5,179 bases of DNA, taken from assembly GCA_016463455.1 (NCBI GenBank), contig JAEMRG010000153.1, positions 1 to 5,179 of the forward strand, written 5' to 3'. Position numbers and translations under genes: made by a program. Numbering within the stretch: position 1 is the stretch's first letter; every line of letters begins with the position of its first letter. Below the pieces are notes generated by a model. The model was given only the letters and a program-made list of their open reading frames with translations. It searched no databases and had not been told where the DNA came from. This document shows, piece by piece, positions 1 to 5,179 of this stretch. The DNA is from Rhodoferax sp. (GTDB taxonomy: Bacteria; Pseudomonadota; Gammaproteobacteria; Burkholderiales; Burkholderiaceae_C).

Positions 1-253
1 GTTTTTCGCGCAAGAACACATCGGCCAGGTAGTGCTGCACCGGGCCTTCACGCAAGGCCTGGAAATGCACCACGAACTTGCGCAAGTACACGCGGTAGTT
101 GCGTACAAATCGCAGGTCACGCAGCAAGATACTCATCACGACCGGCATGACCGGCAGCAAGAGCAGGCACAGACTGTTAAACAGCCAGGCCACCAGGCTG
201 GCAAACCGCGCGCGCCAGGGAAGGTCAGCCACCAGAGCCAGCACGGCGCTCAT
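1..253 (-). CDS. Unrecognised membrane-associated protein, N-terminal 84 residues (runs off left edge)
   Basis: This reading frame is open from an ATG at 253-251 to the window edge, and the C-terminal part is missing. Its ATG overlaps the ugd stop codon as ATGA, and an AGGGG ribosome binding site (262-266) lies 8 bases before it inside the ugd 3' end, so translation is probably coupled to ugd. The protein begins MSAVLALVADLPWRARF, has one strongly hydrophobic stretch at about residues 17-44 (rich in Leu and Val, with P34 and P37), and then turns basic and aromatic (RDLRFVRNYRVYLRKF, residues 45-60). This looks like one or two membrane-spanning or re-entrant segments with a cytoplasmic basic flank. 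I do not recognise the family. Co-transcription with ugd suggests a role in polysaccharide synthesis or export, for example a membrane glycosyltransferase or assembly protein, but that is inference from position only. Confidence 0.75.
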   Translation of the reverse strand, partial: MSAVLALVADLPWRARFASLVAWLFNSLCLLLLPVMPVVMSILLRDLRFVRNYRVYLRKFVVHFQALREGPVQHYLADVFLREK

Positions 254-1569
254 CGGCCAATCCCCTGGTAAGTGAAGCCGCGCTCGCGCATGCGTGCGGG
301 GTCAAACAAGTTACGTCCATCAAAAATCAAAGGCTGCTTCAAGGCGATCTTGATGGCATCAAAGTCTGGCGCTTTGAACTGGCGCCATTCGGTCATGATG
401 ACCAGCGCGTCGGCATCTTGCATCGCAGCCTCTTTGGTGCCGCAGAGCAAGAGGTCCGGGCGTGGTCCGTAAATGTGCTGCGTCTCGTCCATCGCCGCCG
501 GGTCGTAGGCTTGCACCCGCGCCCCAGCTTGCCACAAGGCTTCCATCAGCACGCGGCTGGGCGCTTCGCGCATATCGTCGGTATTGGGTTTGAAGGCCAG
601 GCCCCAGAGCCCGATCACCTTATTGGACAAGTCGCCCTGAAAGTGCACCTTGAGTTTGTCGAATATCACCCGCTTTTGCGCCTGGTTGCGCGCCTCGACG
701 GCGTTCAGGATAAACGGGTCCATGCCGATCTGCTGCGCGGACTTGACCAAGGCGCTGATGTCTTTGGGAAAACAGCTTCCACCGTAGCCCGCGCCTGCGT
801 AAATAAAGTGGTAGCCGATGCGCTGGTCACTGCCAATGCCCTGGCGCACCGACTCAATGTCAGCGCCCAGCCCTTCGGCGACGATAGCCATCTCGTTCAT
901 TAAGCTGATGCGTGTGGCCAGCATGCAGTTGGCGGCGTATTTGGTCATCTCCGCGCTGCGCGGGCTCATGACGATGATTTTGTCGTGGTTGCGGTTGAAG
1001 GGCTCGTAGAGCTCACGCATCAATTTTTCTGCACGGGCGCTGTGGGTGCCGATGACGATGCGGTCCGGACGCTGGCAGTCCGCCACGGCGGCGCCTTCTT
1101 TCAAAAATTCGGGGTTGGATACGACGTCAAACTCGATCTCCACACCACGCTCTTTGAGGGTTTGGGCGATCATCTCGCTGACCCGGTCGGCGGTGCCCAC
1201 CGGCACGGTGGATTTGTCAACGATCACGGCGTAGCCTGATAGATGGCTAGCGATGGTTTTGGCGACCGCCAACACATGGCGCAGATCGGCGCTGCCGTCT
1301 TCGCCCGGGGGTGTACCGACCGCGATGAAATGGATGTCGGCGTGTTGCATCGCTAAGGTGGCGTCCGAGGTAAACACCAAGCGTCCGTCGGCAAAGGCGT
1401 TTTTGACAATCGAGTCCAGGCCGGGCTCAAAAATCGGGATGACGCCTTCGCGCAAATCCTGAAGTTTTTTTTCATCCAGATCTACACAAGTGACCTGGTG
1501 ACCCGCGTCGGCCAGGACCGCGCCCTGCACCAAACCGACATACCCTGTGCCGAAAACCGATATCTTCAT
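250..1569 (-). CDS. ugd: UDP-glucose 6-dehydrogenase
   Basis: This cytoplasmic enzyme oxidises UDP-glucose to UDP-glucuronate in two NAD-dependent steps, supplying uronic acid for extracellular polysaccharide or lipopolysaccharide. The 439 residues match the usual family length. The N-terminal Rossmann fold has GTGYVGL at 7-13 and an acidic VDLD at 29-32 for NAD ribose binding; GTPPGEDGSADL lies at 85-96 and STVPVGT at 120-126. The substrate region NPEFLKEG is at 152-159 and the conserved TKYAAN, with K210 and N214, at 209-214. The catalytic cysteine C266 sits in GAGYGGSCFPKD (259-270). The C-terminal UDP-binding domain carries GLAFKPNTDDMREAPS (323-338). The start is the ATG at 1569-1567: it puts the glycine motif at the usual distance and has AAGGGG (1580-1575) five bases upstream. 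A longer frame from a TTG at 1614 adds 15 residues unlike the family. The gene is divergent from galU and overlaps the next minus-strand gene by 4 bases. All key residues are present. Confidence 0.97.
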   Translation of the reverse strand: MKISVFGTGYVGLVQGAVLADAGHQVTCVDLDEKKLQDLREGVIPIFEPGLDSIVKNAFADGRLVFTSDATLAMQHADIHFIAVGTPPGEDGSADLRHVLAVAKTIASHLSGYAVIVDKSTVPVGTADRVSEMIAQTLKERGVEIEFDVVSNPEFLKEGAAVADCQRPDRIVIGTHSARAEKLMRELYEPFNRNHDKIIVMSPRSAEMTKYAANCMLATRISLMNEMAIVAEGLGADIESVRQGIGSDQRIGYHFIYAGAGYGGSCFPKDISALVKSAQQIGMDPFILNAVEARNQAQKRVIFDKLKVHFQGDLSNKVIGLWGLAFKPNTDDMREAPSRVLMEALWQAGARVQAYDPAAMDETQHIYGPRPDLLLCGTKEAAMQDADALVIMTEWRQFKAPDFDAIKIALKQPLIFDGRNLFDPARMRERGFTYQGIGR

Positions 1570-1574
1570 AGTTT

Positions 1575-1580
1575 CCCCTT
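1575..1580 (-). promoter_or_regulatory. Ribosome binding site of ugd
   Basis: The minus strand reads AAGGGG here, five bases before the ATG at 1569. It supports this start over the upstream in-frame TTG at 1614. Confidence 0.7.
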
Positions 1581-1653
1581 TGCTGGCGCGAATGCTAGGA
1601 AGCCGATGTGGCAAATCGATGTCATAAAAATGAAGATTTGATGATGCCCAGCT

Positions 1654-1667
1654 CTACCCCGGGGTAG
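1654..1667. promoter_or_regulatory. Perfect 14-bp palindrome, candidate operator
   Basis: CTACCCCGGGGTAG is identical to its own reverse complement. It lies between the divergent starts of ugd and galU, about 66 bp before the galU GTG and 85 bp before the ugd ATG. A fully symmetric, gapless site is typical of a dimeric DNA-binding protein and could govern both genes at once. There is no loop, so it is not a terminator hairpin. The regulator cannot be named, and chance occurrence of a GC-rich dyad is possible. Confidence 0.4.
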
Positions 1668-1717
1668 GTCGGTCTTTTGTACGTAAACTCAATGACAGAT
1701 TGCGTTCGTCTGACTTA

Positions 1718-1722
1718 AGAGG
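1718..1722 (+). promoter_or_regulatory. Ribosome binding site of galU
   Basis: AGAGG lies 10 bases before the GTG at 1733. It decides for the GTG start, which gives the standard GalU N-terminus, over an in-frame TTG at 1700 that would put this site inside the coding region. Confidence 0.6.
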
Positions 1723-1732
1723 TAATTCCACC

Positions 1733-2599
1733 GTGAAAGCTGTATTTCCCGTCGCCGGCCTAGGCACCCGCTTCCTGCCAGCCACCAAGGCCAGCCCCAA
1801 AGAGATGCTCTGCGTAGTAGATAAGCCGCTGATTCAGTATGCGGTAGAAGAAGCGATAGAGGCCGGGTTTACCGAACTCATTTTTGTGACCGGGCGCAGT
1901 AAGCGCAGCATCGAAGACCACTTCGACCGATCGTTTGAACTGGAATACGAGCTGCAGTCCAAAAACAAAACTGATTTACTGGCCTTGGTGCAAAACATCA
2001 AACCGGCGCATGTGAACTGCATCTATGTCCGCCAAGCCGAAGCCTTGGGCCTGGGCCATGCGGTCAATTGCGCCGCCAATTTGGTGGGCGATGAGCCTTT
2101 TGCGGTCATCTTGGCCGACGACTTGCTGGACCACCAGCCCGGCGTGCTCAAACAAATGGTAGAGCGCTACAAGCATTACCGCAGCTCTATTTTGGCGGTA
2201 GAAAAAATTGCGCCCGAGCAAAGCCGATCCTATGGCGTGATCGCCGGGCACGCGATTGAAAACCGCATTACCAAGTTGTCCAAGATCGTAGAAAAGCCGG
2301 CACCGGCCGACGCGCCTTCCGACATGGGCGTCGTGGGACGTTATATTTTTACGCCCTCCATCTTCAAACATATCCAGGCACTACAGCCCGGCGCCGGCGG
2401 CGAATACCAATTGACCGACGCCATCCAAAGCCTGCTGGCCCATGAAGCGGTGTATGCCTATGCCTATGAAGGCGTGCGCTATGACTGTGGCTCCAAGCTG
2501 GGGTATTTGAAAGCCACTGTGGAGTTTGCGATGCGGCATGCTGAAACAGGCGAAGAATTCAGAAAATACCTGGTTCACACAGTGCAAGACATGGCCTAG
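1733..2599 (+). CDS. galU: UTP-glucose-1-phosphate uridylyltransferase
   Basis: GalU joins UTP and glucose 1-phosphate to make UDP-glucose and pyrophosphate in the cytoplasm, the entry point for glucosylated polymers and the substrate of Ugd encoded next door. The 288 residues fit the bacterial GalU family. The nucleotide-binding loop AGLGTRFLPATKASPKEM occupies residues 8-25, followed by DKPLIQYAVEEA (30-41), LGLGHAV (105-111), the metal-binding acidic motif ILADD (126-130), the VEKP loop (186-189), GRYIF (202-206), GGEYQLTDAI (222-231) and the C-terminal YDCGSKLGYLKA (250-261). The start is taken as GTG at 1733 because it gives the family's N-terminus and has AGAGG upstream; a TTG at 1700 would add 11 residues. 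It is transcribed divergently from ugd, so it has its own promoter in the spacer. No convincing terminator follows it before the phosphatase gene 185 bp downstream. No truncation or missing key residue was seen. Confidence 0.97.
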   Translation: MKAVFPVAGLGTRFLPATKASPKEMLCVVDKPLIQYAVEEAIEAGFTELIFVTGRSKRSIEDHFDRSFELEYELQSKNKTDLLALVQNIKPAHVNCIYVRQAEALGLGHAVNCAANLVGDEPFAVILADDLLDHQPGVLKQMVERYKHYRSSILAVEKIAPEQSRSYGVIAGHAIENRITKLSKIVEKPAPADAPSDMGVVGRYIFTPSIFKHIQALQPGAGGEYQLTDAIQSLLAHEAVYAYAYEGVRYDCGSKLGYLKATVEFAMRHAETGEEFRKYLVHTVQDMA

Positions 2600-2629
2600 G
2601 AAGACATCTTCAGTCAGTCTGGTACCTCT

Positions 2630-2641
2630 TTCAAATTTGAA
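2630..2641. repeat. 12-bp perfect palindrome
   Basis: TTCAAATTTGAA reads the same on both strands, 31 bases after the galU stop. It has no loop and no following T-tract, so it is not an evident terminator. It may be a protein-binding site or chance in an AT-rich stretch. Confidence 0.3.
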
Positions 2642-2709
2642 GTGCACAGACACCTGGCTCCGTTATCGCAGCCCTCAGCCACTTTTCACATTTTCAACAC
2701 GTTTCACAA

Positions 2710-2738
2710 ATTTCACAAATAAGTCACGCCAAAGTCAT
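2710..2738 (+). promoter_or_regulatory. Pho-box-like direct repeats (candidate PhoB site)
   Basis: Two GTCA cores lie exactly 11 bp apart (2723-2726 and 2734-2737) within AAGTCACGCCAAAGTCAT (2721-2738). This is the spacing of the PhoB-binding Pho box, whose consensus is two TGTCA-type 7-mers separated by an AT-rich 4-mer. A third, weaker half-site with TTCA at 2712-2715 continues the 11-bp phase upstream. The linker CGCC is less AT-rich than the consensus, and the base before each GTCA is A rather than T. The box ends 10 bp before the -10 candidate at 2749, as in PhoB-activated promoters where it replaces the -35. The downstream phosphatase gene is an expected Pho regulon member. Confidence 0.5.
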
Positions 2739-2748
2739 TAGTCGCCTC

Positions 2749-2754
2749 TAAATT
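2749..2754 (+). promoter_or_regulatory. Candidate -10 hexamer of the phosphatase promoter
   Basis: TAAATT matches TATAAT in four of six positions and lies 10 bp after the Pho-box-like repeats and 30 bp before the ATG. No TTGACA-like -35 is present at the right distance, which fits an activator-dependent promoter. Confidence 0.35.
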
Positions 2755-2784
2755 ATTGCTTTTTAACGAAACGAGAAGCGAAAA

Positions 2785-4575
2785 ATGACCCAAGTGAACA
2801 GTCGGCGTGACTTCATCATCAAGATGGCATCTGTATCCAGTGTAGTGGCCGCTGGCTCTGTGTTATCGGCCTGTGGCGGCGGAAGCAGCAATGATCTCAT
2901 GCCGCAATTTAACTACGGCGTGGCCAGTGGCGACCCCCTTGCCGACCGTGTCATTTTGTGGACTCACGCGCGATACCTCGGTTCTGACGATTCCGTGGCT
3001 TTGACCTACCAAGTTGCTACCGACGTCGGCTTCTCCACGATCGTGAGCACTGGAACCGTGAACGCCAGCGCTAGCACGGGCTACACAGCGAAAGCTGACG
3101 CACTAGGACTCAGTGCCGGAACAAGCTATTACTTCCGCTTTATCGCAGGTCGCTGGATTTCACCCGTCGGGCTTACCCGCACCCTACCCGCAGCAAACGT
3201 GACAAGCGTGAAGCTTGCAGTTTTTTCTTGCTCTTTATATTCAGCCGGGTATTTCAATGCCTACGACGCTGCGACGCGTTCGGGCGCCGAATATGCGCTG
3301 CACCTGGGTGACTACATTTATGAATATGGCTCCGATCCTGCCAAGTTTGGCAACGGCAGCGCCGCCGCCTTAGGCCGCGTGACGGCACCGGCCAATGAAA
3401 TCGTCACCTTAGACGATTACCGTACCCGCTATGCCAAGTACCGCTCAGATCCCAACCTTAAAGCGTTGCACGCCACCATGCCCTGGATTACGGTGTGGGA
3501 CGACCATGAGATTGCCAACAACGCCTACATGGATGGCGCAGAAAACCATAACAGCGCAACGCAAGGCCCCTGGGCAACCCGTAAGGCCACTGCCGCGCAG
3601 GTCTACCACGAGTGGATGCCTATTCGCGTGCAAGATCCAGCCAATCTTTTGAAAATCTACCGCCGCTTTGACTTCGGCAATATTTTCACGCTGCACATGT
3701 TGGACACGCGCATTGAGGGTCGCACCAAACAATATGACGCCTACGGTGACCTGGACGGTGGCATTACTCGCTATGCAACGGCGCTCGCCAACCGCACCGA
3801 CGCAACACACCCCATGATCAGTGCCACGCAGCAAAACTGGCTCACCACAGGCACGGCAGCGTCCAACGCCACATGGCAAATCTTGGGTAATCAGGACATC
3901 ATGGCGCGCATGTGGTTTCCGGCAAACGTATTGCAGGCACAAAACGCTGCATTTGCGGCTCCAACGGCAGCCAACCAGGCAGCCGTCGGCACGGCGATCA
4001 GTACCTTTTTAACGGCAAAGGCAACGCCCGCCGCTTTCCGCACTCCGACTCAAGCGGATCTGGTAAGCACTACGTCCAACCCGCGTCTGCCATACAGCTT
4101 GGACTCATGGGACGGCTACCCCATTCAGCGCGAAACGATTCTTCAAACGATACGCGGCCAAGGCAAAAAGCTCGTCACACTATCGGGCGACTCACACAAT
4201 GCCTGGTTTACCAACCTGACGACGTTTGACGGTTCCAAAGCCGGTGTGGAGTTTGCAGTCCCATCCGTCACTGCCCCGGGCTTTGAGAGTGTGGGCCTCG
4301 ATGCACTGCAGAGTTCCTTGGACGGAACTTTATTCTCACTCCCTCCCTTAGTACCAACAGGCACACCTGTTGTGTATGGAACCGGTTTAGGTCTGGTCGA
4401 CGACCTCAATTATGTCGATGCCAAACGCCGAGGCTACCTCTTGGTGACGGCCACCTCCGCATCCGTCAAAGGAGAATACGTGTTTGTGGACACGATAACT
4501 TCTACCCTATACACCCCAAGCGTCGGAAGGACGGTAACCGTGAGCGCGGCCAATATGTCCGTGGCCTACACTTAA
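2785..4575 (+). CDS. phoD: PhoD-family alkaline phosphatase/phosphodiesterase, Tat-exported lipoprotein
   Basis: Enzymes of this family hydrolyse phosphomono- and diesters outside the cytoplasm to release phosphate; characterised members use Ca2+ and Fe3+. The 596 residues fit the family. The N-terminus has a twin-arginine motif SRRDFI (6-11), a hydrophobic core (14-27) and a lipobox LSAC with C30, followed by a Gly/Ser linker, indicating Tat export and lipid attachment. A PhoD N-terminal beta domain follows, with FNYGVASGDPLADRVILWT at 42-60. The metallophosphatase domain shows FSCS with the probable metal ligand C149, GYFNAY (155-160), LHLGDYIYE with D176 (172-180), WDDHE plus N245 (238-245), LGNQD (367-371) and SGDSHNAWF with D469 and H471 (467-475). 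The ATG at 2785 has a modest GAGAAG ribosome binding site six bases upstream and gives a complete signal peptide. A Pho-box-like promoter precedes the gene, and a strong inverted repeat follows its stop. No secretion or domain element appears missing. The exact substrate preference cannot be read from sequence. Confidence 0.93.
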   Translation: MTQVNSRRDFIIKMASVSSVVAAGSVLSACGGGSSNDLMPQFNYGVASGDPLADRVILWTHARYLGSDDSVALTYQVATDVGFSTIVSTGTVNASASTGYTAKADALGLSAGTSYYFRFIAGRWISPVGLTRTLPAANVTSVKLAVFSCSLYSAGYFNAYDAATRSGAEYALHLGDYIYEYGSDPAKFGNGSAAALGRVTAPANEIVTLDDYRTRYAKYRSDPNLKALHATMPWITVWDDHEIANNAYMDGAENHNSATQGPWATRKATAAQVYHEWMPIRVQDPANLLKIYRRFDFGNIFTLHMLDTRIEGRTKQYDAYGDLDGGITRYATALANRTDATHPMISATQQNWLTTGTAASNATWQILGNQDIMARMWFPANVLQAQNAAFAAPTAANQAAVGTAISTFLTAKATPAAFRTPTQADLVSTTSNPRLPYSLDSWDGYPIQRETILQTIRGQGKKLVTLSGDSHNAWFTNLTTFDGSKAGVEFAVPSVTAPGFESVGLDALQSSLDGTLFSLPPLVPTGTPVVYGTGLGLVDDLNYVDAKRRGYLLVTATSASVKGEYVFVDTITSTLYTPSVGRTVTVSAANMSVAYT

Positions 4576-4600
4576 TCGGGTTTGCAAAAAACCGCTGGTG

Positions 4601-4634
4601 CGCCTCCTTCCTAGCGTTGACTGCGAAGGAGGCG
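4601..4634. terminator. Inverted repeat after phoD, candidate terminator
   Basis: CGCCTCCTTC (4601-4610) pairs perfectly with GAAGGAGGCG (4625-4634) around a 14-base loop, starting 25 bases after the phosphatase stop. It lies between two convergent genes, where a shared terminator is expected. On the plus strand no T-tract follows. On the minus strand a run of six T (4591-4586) comes 9 bases after the stem, which is too far for a textbook intrinsic terminator. The stem itself is strong, and its function as a terminator is only likely. Confidence 0.4.
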
Positions 4635-4746
4635 ATAGGCTATCGACAACCCACGCGTCAGAACTATTCTGCGCAGGGGGTCGGTAGCATCGGTGGGCAG
4701 TATTGGACTGTTGGCGCAGTAGCCGAGATCCTTAAGGTAGGTGGTT

Positions 4747-4781
4747 CAGTTGCCACCGTAGCAAGCTTGCGAAAGCAACTG
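4747..4781. repeat. Nested inverted repeat
   Basis: CAGTTGC (4747-4753) pairs with GCAACTG (4775-4781). The interval holds a perfect 10-bp palindrome GCAAGCTTGC (4761-4770). An alternative small hairpin, TTGC-GAAA-GCAA (4767-4778), would have a GNRA-type tetraloop. It lies 30 bases past the aminotransferase stop on that gene's strand, but no T-tract follows it in either direction. Confidence 0.3.
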
Positions 4782-4810
4782 TCTCGAACTAAAAAACAAG
4801 GATTACCGGA

Positions 4811-5179
4811 TTACAAAGCCTGCGCCAAGCGCGCTACGCCGTCGCGGATTTTGTCCTCGGCGGCGGTCGCAAAACTTAGGCGGAAGGTGGCCGGATCGCC
4901 ATGGGCGCAGTAAAACGGCATGCCGGGCACAAAAGCCACGCCGCGCTCGATGGCACGTTTGGCAAATGCGGCTGCATCGCTGCTCTTGCCGCCAGCGCCT
5001 GTCAGCCGCGCCCAGACAAACAAGCCGCCCTGCGGTTGCACAAATTCAATGGCATCACCCAGTTCACTGCGCAGTGCATCGCCCATCGTTTGCGCTCTTT
5101 GGGCATAGACCTGGCGCACCCGGTCTAGCGTGGCGGGCATGCGGCCCGATTGCAGATACTGGGCGGCGGTGGCTTGGGC
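4811..5179 (-). CDS. PLP-dependent aminotransferase, class I/II, C-terminal 122 residues (runs off right edge)
   Basis: The frame is open from the window edge to a TAA at 4813-4811, so the N-terminal two thirds or more, with the PLP-binding lysine, lies outside the window. The visible part matches the C-terminal small domain of fold-type I aminotransferases of the 2-aminoadipate/aromatic (LysN, MocR-like) group. It has a helix with DRVRQVYAQRAQTMGDAL, then PQGGLFVWARL, GVAFVPGMPFY, and the segment FRLSFATAAEDKI, whose Arg is at the place that usually binds the substrate carboxylate. The final helix ends DGVARLAQAL. Such enzymes transfer amino groups between amino acids and 2-oxo acids in the cytoplasm; the substrate cannot be assigned from this fragment. 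An internal ATG at 5140 is not the start, because 13 in-frame residues that fit the same helix precede it. The gene converges on phoD and shows no link to it. Confidence 0.88.
   Translation of the reverse strand, partial: AQATAAQYLQSGRMPATLDRVRQVYAQRAQTMGDALRSELGDAIEFVQPQGGLFVWARLTGAGGKSSDAAAFAKRAIERGVAFVPGMPFYCAHGDPATFRLSFATAAEDKIRDGVARLAQAL

Larger units (their letters stand above)
1570..1732. other. Divergent intergenic region between ugd and galU
   Basis: These 163 bp must hold the promoters of both ugd (minus) and galU (plus), since the genes start away from each other. The galU-proximal half contains a perfect 14-bp palindrome (1654-1667). No good sigma-70 pair stands out. TAAACT at 1684-1689 is a weak -10 candidate for galU without a matching -35, and a TATGAC-like hexamer in the AT-rich stretch near 1620-1640 is an equally weak candidate for ugd. 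Confidence 0.6.
2600..2784. other. Intergenic region between galU and the phosphatase gene
   Basis: These 185 bp hold no gene. The galU-proximal half has a perfect 12-bp palindrome TTCAAATTTGAA at 2630-2641. The second half is AT-rich, with repeated TTTCACA-like words from 2682 to 2720, then the Pho-box-like repeats and a -10 candidate. There is no hairpin plus T-tract that would end galU transcription, so read-through into the phosphatase gene is possible. Confidence 0.6.
4576..4810. other. Intergenic region between convergent genes, with dyads and a doubtful open frame
   Basis: These 235 bp separate the phosphatase gene from the convergent aminotransferase. They contain a 10-bp inverted repeat (4601-4634) and a nested dyad (4747-4781). 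One plus-strand frame stays open through the region and on into the aminotransferase 3' end (TTG at 4617, stop at 4913). Its early translation, including QGVGSIGGQYWTVGAVAEIL, has no ATG, no ribosome binding site and no family I recognise. It may be a decayed gene piece or non-coding sequence; I do not call it a gene. Confidence 0.4.

Noticed and set aside
418..903. 161-codon plus-strand open frame opposite ugd
   Set aside because: It lies entirely antisense to the well-supported ugd gene, has no recognisable motif, and is explained by ugd codon bias.
1569..1614. Upstream TTG start extending Ugd by 15 residues
   Set aside because: The extension lacks family similarity, while the ATG at 1569 has a good AAGGGG site and puts the NAD-binding motif at residues 7-13.
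1700..1732. Upstream TTG start extending GalU by 11 residues
   Set aside because: GTG at 1733 gives the family N-terminus and follows AGAGG at 10 bases.
1976..2371. 131-codon minus-strand open frame opposite galU
   Set aside because: It is a shadow of galU, whose motifs are continuous through the region; no ribosome binding site or family match was seen.
2600..2611. GAAGA-CA-TCTTC dyad just after the galU stop as a terminator
   Set aside because: A two-base loop cannot close a hairpin, and no T-tract follows.
2526..2741. 71-codon plus-strand frame overlapping the galU end and the phosphatase upstream region
   Set aside because: It overlaps galU out of frame and covers the promoter-like repeats; the translation is low-complexity and unlike a known protein.
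3445..3942. 165-codon minus-strand open frame opposite phoD
   Set aside because: It is antisense to the metallophosphatase domain; its Cys/His-rich look arises from the complementary codons.
4901..5128. Plus-strand frames opposite the aminotransferase fragment
   Set aside because: They are antisense shadows of a clear PLP-aminotransferase C-terminus.

Overview
The window holds five protein genes, two of them cut by the window edges. Base composition, codon use, the GalU and Ugd sequences and the gene content suggest a betaproteobacterium, probably Burkholderiales near Comamonadaceae. This is an impression from the sequence, not a database result.

Left part (1-1732): a minus-strand pair, ugd (UDP-glucose 6-dehydrogenase) followed with an ATGA overlap by the start of an unrecognised membrane-associated protein that runs off the left edge. 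Across a 163-bp divergent spacer with a perfect 14-bp palindrome lies galU (1733-2599, plus strand). GalU makes UDP-glucose and Ugd oxidises it to UDP-glucuronate, so the divergent pair forms a two-step supply of sugar nucleotide for an exopolysaccharide, capsule or lipopolysaccharide. The partial downstream gene may belong to the polymer machinery, but its family cannot be read from 84 residues.

Middle part (2600-4575): a 185-bp spacer leads into a gene for a PhoD-type alkaline phosphatase/phosphodiesterase. It has a twin-arginine signal ending in a lipobox, so it is probably a Tat-exported lipoprotein. Directly upstream are GTCA-centred 11-bp repeats that resemble a Pho box, placed 10 bp before a plausible -10 hexamer. 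This suggests control by PhoB under phosphate starvation.

Right part (4576-5179): a 235-bp spacer between convergent genes contains a strong 10-bp inverted repeat, a second nested dyad and an open frame of doubtful status. It is followed by the C-terminal 122 residues of a fold-type I PLP-dependent aminotransferase on the minus strand.

No RNA gene, CRISPR array, insertion sequence or clearly novel system is visible. The points most worth checking are the Pho-box-like promoter, the ugd/galU palindrome, the unidentified membrane protein and the 4576-4810 spacer.
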